Part shown: one piece after another, positions 1 through 5,404 of the stretch | Numbering within the stretch: the stretch's first letter is position 1 | Layout: each line of letters begins with the position of its first letter | Origin: Enteractinococcus sp. | GTDB taxonomy: Bacteria > Actinomycetota > Actinomycetes > Actinomycetales > Micrococcaceae | DNA length: 5,404 nt | Direction: 5' to 3' | Assembly (NCBI GenBank): GCA_029267455.1 | Contig: JAJUIX010000112.1 | Location: 1-5,404, forward strand | The notes under the pieces: model-generated | The model's database searches: none | Seen by the model: the letters and a program-made list of their open reading frames with translations, nothing else | What the model was told of the DNA's origin: nothing | Position numbers and translations under genes: made by a program

Positions 1-1
1 G

Positions 2-271
2 CGCAAGACCGACGAAGCCCGTATGAAAACCGTGCTGTGGGTGACCCTCGAGGTGGTACGCCGGATCGGGCTGCTCATCCAGGCGGTCATGCCCGACGCA
101 GCAACCAAGTTGCTCGACGCCCTGGGTATCGAAGCCTCTGCAGATGCCGGCAAGACTAATGCTTCCGGTCAGGGTCCTCGGTCCTATGCCGCCTGGGACG
201 AGCAGCTTGCTCCGGGAACATCCATTGAGAAACCCACCCCGGTATTTCCCCGCCACGAAGAAGAAGACTAA
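2..271 (+). CDS. metG: Methionyl-tRNA synthetase, C-terminal fragment (5' end outside window)
   Basis: Only the last 89 residues are present; the frame is open to the left edge, so the ATG at 23 is an internal Met, not the start. MetRS is a cytoplasmic class I enzyme that charges tRNA(Met). The visible part is the end of the helical anticodon-binding domain, with LEVVRRIGLLIQAVMPDAA followed by KLLDALGI, and then the typical MetRS tail, where a segment with LAPGTSIEKP leads into a terminal FPR followed by acidic residues. It ends about where MetRS without the extra C-terminal tRNA-binding domain end. A short Gly/Ser/Ala-rich stretch lies between the two blocks (about residues 46-58 of the fragment). 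The catalytic HIGH and KMSKS motifs lie upstream and cannot be checked. The stop codon is 12 nt before leuB, suggesting co-transcription. The family call rests on the tail alone, and this could be a second, non-housekeeping MetRS copy. Confidence 0.85.
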   Translation, partial: RKTDEARMKTVLWVTLEVVRRIGLLIQAVMPDAATKLLDALGIEASADAGKTNASGQGPRSYAAWDEQLAPGTSIEKPTPVFPRHEEED

Positions 272-283
272 GAAAGTAGAGCA

Positions 284-1330
284 TTGAGCAATAACGTTTT
301 AGATCTTGCGTTGATCCCCGGTGATGGCATCGGACCGGAAGTCACCGCTGAAGCACTCAAAGTGCTCAAAGCCGCCATCGGTGAAAACAACGTCACGACC
401 ACCGAGTACGGATTGGGCGCCGAGCACTGGCTGGCCACCGGTGAAACGCTAACCGATGAAACACTCGAAGCCATTCGTGAACACCAGGCCATCTTGTTTG
501 GGGCGGTTGGAGCGGCACCACATGACACGCGCATCCCCTCCGGACTGTTGGAACGCGAAATCCTGCTCAAACTGCGCTTTGCTTTTGACCACGCCGTGAA
601 CTTCCGGCCATCGGTGCTCTACCCGGGGGCTGAATCACCACTGGCCAATCCCGGCACCATTGATTTCGTGGTCTTCCGGGAAGGCACCGAGGGCTTGTAC
701 GTGGGCAACGGCGGCTCGATGCGCACCGGCACACCGTTTGAGGTGGCCAACGAAACCTCGGTCAATACCGCCTACGGCGTCGAACGCGTGGTCCGTGCCG
801 CGTTTGAATACGCCCAGCAGCGCGAACGCAAACACGTCACCCTGCTGCATAAACACAATGTGTTAGTCCATGCCGGGCACCTGTGGAACCGCATCGTCAA
901 CGAAGTCGGCGAAGAATTCCCAGACGTCACGCACGACTACCTGCACGTGGATGCGGCCATGATTTTCCTCACGACCGATCCGGGCCGGTTCGACGTCATC
1001 CTGACCGATAACATGTTTGGCGATATCGTGACCGACCTCGCCGCGGCCGTGACCGGTGGTATCGGCCTGGCCGCCTCCGGTAACCTCAATATCACCGGGA
1101 CCGCACCGTCGATGTACGAACCCGTCCACGGTTCGGCACCGGATATTGCCGGTACCCAGCAGGCTGATCCCACCGCAGCCATCCTGTCGGCGGCCATATT
1201 GTTGGAACAAGAAGGCTATGCGGATGCGGCACAGCGGGTTCATAAGGCAGTATGGGAAGACCTCGCAGCACGAAATGGTGCGAAACGCACGACCCAGCAG
1301 ATCGGCGACGCGATCGCAGGTCAGGTCTAA
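284..1330 (+). CDS. leuB: 3-isopropylmalate dehydrogenase (LeuB)
   Basis: LeuB catalyses the NAD- and divalent-metal-dependent oxidative decarboxylation of 3-isopropylmalate, the third step of the leucine branch, in the cytoplasm. At 348 residues it has normal length. The N-terminus carries [10 protein letters not shown] (residues 11-20). By alignment to the Thermus enzyme, the substrate-binding residues are Arg98, Arg108 and Arg132, the catalytic pair is Tyr139 and Lys190, and the metal ligands are Asp223, Asp247 and Asp251. Asp247 and Asp251 lie in the isocitrate/isopropylmalate dehydrogenase signature around [10 protein letters not shown] (242-251). The NAD-loop block HGSAPDIAG (282-290) favours NAD use and separates it from isocitrate dehydrogenase. 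Leu138 stands where I recall Pro in many actinobacterial homologues (EGLY rather than EGPY). The start is TTG at 284, the only ATG/GTG/TTG codon between the metG stop and the conserved block that leaves a complete first strand. The ribosome site is weak (purine-rich GAAAG, 272-276), so coupling to metG translation is plausible. Confidence 0.96.
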   Translation: MSNNVLDLALIPGDGIGPEVTAEALKVLKAAIGENNVTTTEYGLGAEHWLATGETLTDETLEAIREHQAILFGAVGAAPHDTRIPSGLLEREILLKLRFAFDHAVNFRPSVLYPGAESPLANPGTIDFVVFREGTEGLYVGNGGSMRTGTPFEVANETSVNTAYGVERVVRAAFEYAQQRERKHVTLLHKHNVLVHAGHLWNRIVNEVGEEFPDVTHDYLHVDAAMIFLTTDPGRFDVILTDNMFGDIVTDLAAAVTGGIGLAASGNLNITGTAPSMYEPVHGSAPDIAGTQQADPTAAILSAAILLEQEGYADAAQRVHKAVWEDLAARNGAKRTTQQIGDAIAGQV

Positions 1331-1380
1331 CCACCGCACAGCCAGCAGCACAGTACGAACGTTTTCGCCCGGTAGGGCAG

Positions 1381-1388
1381 GAGAAAGG
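1381..1388 (+). promoter_or_regulatory. Ribosome binding site of ilvE
   Basis: GAGAAAGG ends 6 nt before the ATG at 1395. It fixes the ilvE start. The reading frame is open much further upstream, back into leuB, but that part only reads leuB in another frame. Confidence 0.75.
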
Positions 1389-1394
1389 TCAATC

Positions 1395-2522
1395 ATGGAA
1401 TTTAGGTATGAAGCCAATCAGAGCCAAGCCTCTGATGCACGACGCGCAGAGATCCTAGCCAACCCGGGCTTTGGACAGTATTTTACCGATCACATGGTGA
1501 CCATCGACTGGACCGCAGATCTTGAAGGCCAAGCCAAAGCGTTCGAAGCCGGCGAATACCTCAAAATGGTCGGGGACTGGTCGGATGCTCGCGTCGAACC
1601 CTACGGACCGTTGTCGTTGAGCCCGGCTGCCGCCGTATTGCATTACGCCCAAGAAATCTTTGAAGGCCTGAAAGCGTATCGTCACGAGGACGGATCCATC
1701 TGGACGTTCCGACCAAAAGCCAATGCGGCCCGCATGAATCGTTCGGCCCACCGGATGGCCATGCCACAACTTCCCGAAGACGTCTTCGTCCAAGCGCTCG
1801 AAGAACTCATGGCCCGCGACAGTGCCTGGGTGCCCAATGGTGAAGGCCAATCCCTTTATCTGCGGCCCTTTATGATCGCCACCGAAGAATTCCTGGGTGT
1901 CCGACCAGCCCGCAACTTTAGTTTCCACGTCATTGCCTCGCCCGCTGGCAACTACTTCGGGGCAGAGCTGAAACCTGTGAGCATCTGGGTCTCCCGCGAC
2001 TTTGCCCGCGCCGGTGAAGGCGGCACCGGGGCCGCAAAATTCGGTGGCAACTATGCCGCCTCGCTTGCCGCCCAGCTGCAAGGGGCCTCACGCGGTCACG
2101 ACCAGGTTGTTTTCCTCGACCGCAGTCCCGAGGAGTCATTTGAAGAACTCGGTGGGATGAACGTCTTCTTTGTCACCAAGGACAACAAACTCATCACCCC
2201 CAAGCTCACCGGGACCATCTTAGAAGGCGTAACACGCGATTCGATCCTGCAGCTCGGCGCCGAACAAGGCCTGGACGTCGAAGAGCGCCGCATTACCTTC
2301 AACGAATGGAAAGACGGCGTCGCCTCGGGCGATATTCAAGAAGTTTTTGCCTGCGGGACCGCAGCGGTCATTACCCCGATCGGGCAGGTTGCCGACCGCG
2401 AGGAAGTTTATACCACCCCATCTGCTGACTTCCCGGTCGCCAATGCTTTGCGGAATCGTCTGATCGGCATCCAGACCGGTGTCGACGAAGATACCCACGG
2501 CTGGTTGCACCGTCTGGCCTAA
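1395..2522 (+). CDS. ilvE: Branched-chain amino acid aminotransferase (IlvE, class IV PLP enzyme)
   Basis: IlvE transfers the amino group between glutamate and the 2-keto acids of leucine, isoleucine and valine, the last biosynthetic and first catabolic step. It is a cytoplasmic fold-type IV pyridoxal-phosphate enzyme. At 375 residues it matches the longer group II bacterial/eukaryotic-type BCAT. Visible motifs are PGFG (24-27), HYAQEIFEGLKAYR (83-96), LYLRPFM (154-160), the PLP-lysine block GGTGAAKFGGNYAASL with Lys215 and Tyr220, and EELGGMNVFFV (250-260) holding a conserved cofactor-binding Glu (250 or 251). The PLP-phosphate/substrate loop is CGTAAVITPIG (320-330), and the protein ends in DTHGW...RLA as in actinobacterial homologues. 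Compared with the Mycobacterium and Arthrobacter proteins as I recall them, about 10-15 extra residues lie around 41-58. The start is set by the ribosome site at 1381-1388. It lies 64 nt after leuB and 26 nt before the FAH-family gene, consistent with one operon. Confidence 0.97.
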   Translation: MEFRYEANQSQASDARRAEILANPGFGQYFTDHMVTIDWTADLEGQAKAFEAGEYLKMVGDWSDARVEPYGPLSLSPAAAVLHYAQEIFEGLKAYRHEDGSIWTFRPKANAARMNRSAHRMAMPQLPEDVFVQALEELMARDSAWVPNGEGQSLYLRPFMIATEEFLGVRPARNFSFHVIASPAGNYFGAELKPVSIWVSRDFARAGEGGTGAAKFGGNYAASLAAQLQGASRGHDQVVFLDRSPEESFEELGGMNVFFVTKDNKLITPKLTGTILEGVTRDSILQLGAEQGLDVEERRITFNEWKDGVASGDIQEVFACGTAAVITPIGQVADREEVYTTPSADFPVANALRNRLIGIQTGVDEDTHGWLHRLA

Positions 2523-2532
2523 ACCACAGTTC

Positions 2533-2544
2533 GGAGAAGGGGAG
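2533..2544 (+). promoter_or_regulatory. Ribosome binding site of the FAH-family gene
   Basis: The purine run GGAGAAGGGGAG ends 4 nt before the ATG at 2549 and contains two partly overlapping Shine-Dalgarno matches. It is the strongest ribosome site in the window and supports ATG 2549 as the start. Confidence 0.75.
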
Positions 2545-2548
2545 CACC

Positions 2549-3325
2549 ATGCGCATTGCACGTTTTGTCCAGGGCGAGGATTTTCATTTCGGCGTGGTTC
2601 ACGAGGACGACACCATCACCGTGTTGGCAAATGACCCGTTGTATGCCGGGATCGTGCCCACCACCGAAACCTTGCGACTCGACGACGTCCGACTGGTGAC
2701 CCCCATCCTGCCTCGCTCCAAAGTGGTCGGTGTAGGTCGCAATTGGCAGGCCCACGCCGAAGAACTCGGCAACGACGTGCCTACCTCACCGCTCCTATTC
2801 TTCAAACCCAATACCTCGGTCGTTGGACCCGATGAACCTGTGATGCTGCCCGACTGGACCGAAGAAGTCTCGTATGAAGCAGAACTCGCCGTGGTCATCG
2901 GGCGCATCGCCAAAGACGTCCCAGTCGAGCGGGTTGACGAAGTGATCTTCGGCTATACCGTCGGCAATGATCTGACCGCACGCGATGTGCAACGCGCCGA
3001 AGACCAATGGGCCCGCGCCAAAGGCTTCGACGGTTCGTGCCCGCTGGGACCCTGGATCGAAACCGAACTGGACCCCGACAATGTCGATATTCGCTCCTGG
3101 GTTGACGGCGACCTGCGCCAAGAAGGCAATACCGAAGACATGATCTTCGATGTTCGTAGCCTCGTGTCCTATATCTCCGAATCGTTCACGCTGCTACCCG
3201 GTGATGTAATCCTCACCGGCACACCGGCAGGCGTCGGCACGGTCGACGACGGCCAGACGGTCGAATGTGAAGTCGAAGGCATCGGCACACTATCTACGAC
3301 TGTGCGTCGGCCCACCATCGGCTAA
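2549..3325 (+). CDS. Fumarylacetoacetate hydrolase family protein, probable soluble oxaloacetate decarboxylase
   Basis: The 258-residue protein has an N-terminal FAH-associated domain (about 1-50) and then the FAH catalytic domain. Known members of this shape are metal-dependent hydrolases, isomerases (2-hydroxyhepta-2,4-diene-1,7-dioate isomerase type) or decarboxylases. Visible active-site features are the lid segment GRNWQAHAEELG (63-74), giving a His69-Glu72 pair spaced like the His-Glu dyad of FAHD1; FFKP with Lys86; metal ligands Glu110, Glu112 and Asp141; Lys158 in the AKGFDGSCPLGPW segment; and LTGTPAGVG (222-230). All expected metal ligands are present, so the enzyme should be active. 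The lid reads RNW where many homologues have a Tyr after Asn. No aromatic-degradation genes are nearby. The setting leuB-ilvE-FAH-gltX matches that of Corynebacterium cg1458 (odx), a characterised oxaloacetate decarboxylase lying between leuB and gltX, and of Mycobacterium Rv2993c. I therefore favour oxaloacetate to pyruvate plus CO2, but family membership does not prove the substrate. Confidence 0.9.
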   Translation: MRIARFVQGEDFHFGVVHEDDTITVLANDPLYAGIVPTTETLRLDDVRLVTPILPRSKVVGVGRNWQAHAEELGNDVPTSPLLFFKPNTSVVGPDEPVMLPDWTEEVSYEAELAVVIGRIAKDVPVERVDEVIFGYTVGNDLTARDVQRAEDQWARAKGFDGSCPLGPWIETELDPDNVDIRSWVDGDLRQEGNTEDMIFDVRSLVSYISESFTLLPGDVILTGTPAGVGTVDDGQTVECEVEGIGTLSTTVRRPTIG

Positions 3326-3371
3326 GGGACAAAACTCGGTCACGAGCACACTGGCCCACCATCACTCGCGC

Positions 3372-3377
3372 TAGACT
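3372..3377 (+). promoter_or_regulatory. Candidate -10 hexamer of a gltX promoter (leaderless start)
   Basis: TAGACT matches the sigma-70/SigA -10 consensus at 4 of 6 positions, including the key first T, second A and last T. Eight bases separate it from the gltX ATG at 3386, so transcription would begin at or within a base or two of the ATG, giving a leaderless mRNA. This fits the lack of any Shine-Dalgarno sequence before gltX. No convincing -35 element lies 16-18 nt upstream. Confidence 0.5.
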
Positions 3378-3385
3378 TGGCAACC

Positions 3386-4897
3386 ATGAGCCAGCTTCGC
3401 AATCCTGATGATATTCCAGTAGTTTCTGACGACGCCGATGTGCGTGTCCGTTTCGCCCCGTCACCAACCGGCACCCCTCACGTGGGGCTGATCCGCACCG
3501 CCCTGTTCAACTGGGGCTGGGCCCGGCACACCGGGGGCAAAATGATCTTCCGGGTCGAAGACACCGACCAAAAACGCGACTCCGAAGAGTCCTACCAGCA
3601 ACTGCTCGATGCGATGAACTGGATGGGCATTGACTGGGATGAAGGTGTCGAGGTCGGCGGGCCCCACGAGCCCTACCGCCAGTCCCAGCGAGGCGAAATC
3701 TATCAGGACGTCATTACCAAACTCAAAGAGGCCGGGTTCATCTATCCCTCCTACACCACGGCCGAAGAAACCGAAGCACGGCATAAAGCAGCCGGTCGCG
3801 ACCAGAAACTTGGTTATGACGGCTACGACCGGAACCTGACCGAAGAACAAATCGCAGCCTTTGAAGCCGAAGGCCGCAAACCCGTCTGGCGCCTGCGCAT
3901 GCCTGACCATGACATCGCCTTCAACGACATTGTGCGCGGCCCCATCAGCTTCGCCGCCGGATCTGTGGCCGACTTCGTCGTCGTGCGCGCCGATGGTTCA
4001 CCGCTGTACACGCTGGTCAACCCCGTCGATGACGCGCTGATGGGTATCACCCACGTGCTCCGCGGCGAAGACCTGCTGTCGTCGACACCGCGCCAAATCG
4101 CCCTGTACCGGGCGCTGTACGCCATTGGGGTTGCCGATTTTCAACCGCAGTTTGGTCACCTGCCCTACGTCATGGGTCAGGGCAATAAGAAGCTGTCCAA
4201 GCGTGACCCACAATCCAGCCTGTTCCACCACCGCGAAAACGGTTTCATCCGCGAAGGGCTGCTGAACTACTTGGCACTTCTGGGCTGGTCGCTGTCGGCT
4301 GATGAAGACATCTTCACCCCTGAAGAATTCATCGAGAACTTCGACATCCACAATGTGCTGGCCAATCCCGCTCGGTTCGATGAGAAAAAGGCCATCGCCA
4401 TCAACGGCACCCACATCCGCAAGCTTGAGGCCGAAGACTTCCGCAACCGGTTGATCCCATACCTACAGGATCGCGACCTGGTCGGGGACAAGCTTACCGA
4501 CCGTGAAGAACAGATCCTGACCGAAGCCGCGCCACTGGTTCAAGAGCGCGTCCAGTTGCTGGGTGAAGCCGCAGACATGCTGGCCTTCCTCTTCACCGAA
4601 GACGTCGAAGTCGAACAAAGCGCACTGAAGGGTATGCCCGAAAACCTCGTGGAAGTGCTCACCGCAGCAGAAAACGTGCTGTCGGATTTGGAAACCTGGG
4701 ACCAGGAATCCATCGAACCAGCCCTGCGTACGGCCCTGATCGATGAACTCGGCCTTAAACCACGCCACGCTTTCGGCCCGGTCCGCACCGCGATCTCTGG
4801 ACGGCGTGTCTCCCCGCCGCTATTTGAGTCGCTCGTGATCCTGGGCCGTGAGAAGACTCTGGAACGCATCAGCCAGTTTAAGGCCGAGCAATCCTAG
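3386..4897 (+). CDS. gltX: Glutamyl-tRNA synthetase
   Basis: A cytoplasmic class I aminoacyl-tRNA synthetase that ligates glutamate to tRNA(Glu). Most actinobacteria are thought to lack GlnRS, so it may also charge tRNA(Gln) for GatCAB; that is inference. The 503-residue protein has [17 protein letters not shown] (19-35), containing the HIGH-type motif HVGL at 32-35; FRVEDTD (55-61); [20 protein letters not shown] in the catalytic core; and the KMSKS-type loop [12 protein letters not shown] (268-279). A helical anticodon-binding domain follows, ending in the actinobacterial-type block [23 protein letters not shown]. Cysteines of the zinc site found in E. coli GluRS are absent (YPSY at 120-123, YDGYDRN at 144-150), as I recall for the mycobacterial enzyme. 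I chose ATG 3386 over the in-frame TTG at 3377, because the TTG overlaps the likely -10 hexamer and adds only three residues. No terminator separates it from the upstream genes, so readthrough may add to its own promoter. Confidence 0.97.
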   Translation: MSQLRNPDDIPVVSDDADVRVRFAPSPTGTPHVGLIRTALFNWGWARHTGGKMIFRVEDTDQKRDSEESYQQLLDAMNWMGIDWDEGVEVGGPHEPYRQSQRGEIYQDVITKLKEAGFIYPSYTTAEETEARHKAAGRDQKLGYDGYDRNLTEEQIAAFEAEGRKPVWRLRMPDHDIAFNDIVRGPISFAAGSVADFVVVRADGSPLYTLVNPVDDALMGITHVLRGEDLLSSTPRQIALYRALYAIGVADFQPQFGHLPYVMGQGNKKLSKRDPQSSLFHHRENGFIREGLLNYLALLGWSLSADEDIFTPEEFIENFDIHNVLANPARFDEKKAIAINGTHIRKLEAEDFRNRLIPYLQDRDLVGDKLTDREEQILTEAAPLVQERVQLLGEAADMLAFLFTEDVEVEQSALKGMPENLVEVLTAAENVLSDLETWDQESIEPALRTALIDELGLKPRHAFGPVRTAISGRRVSPPLFESLVILGREKTLERISQFKAEQS

Positions 4898-4905
4898 TCC
4901 AAGCC

Positions 4906-5404
4906 GTGCTCTTTGATGTCGATGACACCCTGGTCAACCTGTCCGGGGCCCAGCAGGTTGCCTTCCGCCACCAGCTGGCGGCCCAGTTTGGTGACCGGGT
5001 GTTATCGCATCCAGCCCTCGACGTCGCACTCGAAGCCTTCGTGCATGATCCCAAGGATTACTACAACTCCTATATCAACGGGCAGCTGACCTTCGCCGAA
5101 CAACGCCTGCACCGGGTGCTGGATGCGATGAGAATTCTCCAGTTAGACGGGGAGCCCGACGAAGAGCTGTGGATTATCGGGTACGAAGACATCGTCTCGC
5201 AGCATTGGGCACCCTTCGACGACGTCCCGCCCTTCCTGCAGGCCTTGGAAGACATGGGCATCACCTATGGCGCTGCGACAAATAACACCACAGAGTATCA
5301 GGCGTATAAGCTCGAGCAGGCCGGGCTCCCATTTGACGTCGTCATCGGCACAGACGTGACCGGTAAACCCAAACCGGACGCCTCGATGTTCCTCGAAGGC
5401 GCAC
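4906..5404 (+). CDS. HAD-superfamily hydrolase, N-terminal part (runs off window)
   Basis: The 166 visible residues form a haloacid dehalogenase-like phosphohydrolase that should act in the cytoplasm. Motif I is LFDVDDTLV with nucleophile Asp4 and acid/base Asp6. A helical cap region follows (about 12-100). Motif II is ATNN with Thr125. Motif III is GKPKP with Lys154; the usual acidic residue after KP is replaced by Lys. Motif IV (the Asp pair for magnesium) and the C-terminus lie beyond the edge. The helical cap between motifs I and II and the FDDVPPFLQALEDMGI segment fit subfamily I phosphatases of the phosphoglycolate phosphatase/YjjG-like group, but the substrate cannot be read from sequence. 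The frame has an in-frame stop at 4879-4881, and the only ATG/GTG/TTG codon before motif I is GTG 4906, 8 nt after the gltX stop. No proper ribosome site precedes it, which suggests translational coupling to gltX. A similar HAD gene follows gltX in Arthrobacter, as I recall. Confidence 0.9.
   Translation, partial: MLFDVDDTLVNLSGAQQVAFRHQLAAQFGDRVLSHPALDVALEAFVHDPKDYYNSYINGQLTFAEQRLHRVLDAMRILQLDGEPDEELWIIGYEDIVSQHWAPFDDVPPFLQALEDMGITYGAATNNTTEYQAYKLEQAGLPFDVVIGTDVTGKPKPDASMFLEGA

Noticed and set aside
23..271. Free-standing small protein of 82 residues
   Set aside because: The frame is open to the left edge and the content is a MetRS C-terminus, so it is a cut gene rather than a small one.
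1367..1378. Hairpin GCCC-GGTA-GGGC upstream of the ilvE ribosome site as a terminator or attenuator
   Set aside because: The stem is only 4 bp, there is no T run, and no leader peptide precedes it; it would not be expected to stop transcription.
1056..1394. Upstream extension of the ilvE reading frame by 113 codons into leuB
   Set aside because: It only reads leuB in another frame, has no IlvE-like content, and ATG 1395 has a good ribosome site with the homologous N-terminus following directly.
863..1417. Long antisense open frame (184 codons) over leuB
   Set aside because: The protein has no recognisable family features, and the opposite strand is a well-conserved enzyme gene; long antisense frames are common in GC-rich coding DNA.
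1455..2081. Antisense open frame of 208 codons over ilvE
   Set aside because: Same reason: it lies wholly within ilvE, whose motifs are intact, and the antisense product resembles nothing I know.
2549..3325. FAH-family gene as part of an aromatic (homoprotocatechuate) degradation cluster
   Set aside because: No other catabolic genes are present; the neighbours are amino-acid synthesis and tRNA-charging genes, and the family name alone does not imply that pathway.
3461..3910. Antisense open frame of 149 codons over the GluRS catalytic core
   Set aside because: It covers conserved gltX motifs on the other strand and is a by-product of codon bias.
4886..4911. Inverted repeat GAGCA/TGCTC at the gltX end as a terminator
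   Set aside because: A 5-bp stem with a 16-nt loop and no T tract, reaching into the next gene, is not credible as a terminator.

Overview
This window comes from a chromosome of moderate-to-high GC, most likely an actinobacterium of the Micrococcales, probably Micrococcaceae-like. The basis is protein character and gene order: the IlvE and GluRS sequences have actinobacterial hallmarks, and leuB, a fumarylacetoacetate-hydrolase (FAH) family gene and gltX also lie near each other in Mycobacterium and Corynebacterium. That synteny is recalled, not computed. Genus cannot be fixed from the sequence alone.

All six genes are on the + strand and closely packed. They are: the 3' end of a methionyl-tRNA synthetase gene (metG, 2-271); leuB, 3-isopropylmalate dehydrogenase (284-1330, TTG start); ilvE, branched-chain aminotransferase (1395-2522); an FAH-family enzyme resembling the soluble oxaloacetate decarboxylase of Corynebacterium (2549-3325); gltX, glutamyl-tRNA synthetase (3386-4897); and the 5' part of a HAD-superfamily hydrolase gene that runs off the right edge (4906->5404). 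The gaps are 12, 64, 26, 60 and 8 nt. No gap is long enough to hide another gene, and none holds a recognisable intrinsic terminator.

Functionally the window joins two themes. LeuB (leucine branch) and IlvE (last step for leucine, isoleucine and valine) are branched-chain amino acid enzymes, and IlvE uses glutamate as amino donor. GluRS and MetRS charge tRNAs. If the FAH-family protein is an oxaloacetate decarboxylase, it would make pyruvate, the precursor of valine and leucine, which would suit its place between ilvE and gltX. The first four genes read as one transcription unit. gltX probably also has its own promoter, with a -10-like hexamer placed so that the mRNA would be leaderless, and the HAD gene would ride on gltX by translational coupling.

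There is no mobile element, CRISPR array, tRNA or rRNA gene, riboswitch or phage gene in the window, and I see no undescribed multi-gene system. The points worth a second look are the metG-leuB junction, the role of the FAH-family enzyme, the probable leaderless gltX start, an insertion near the IlvE N-terminus and the poorly supported start of the HAD gene.
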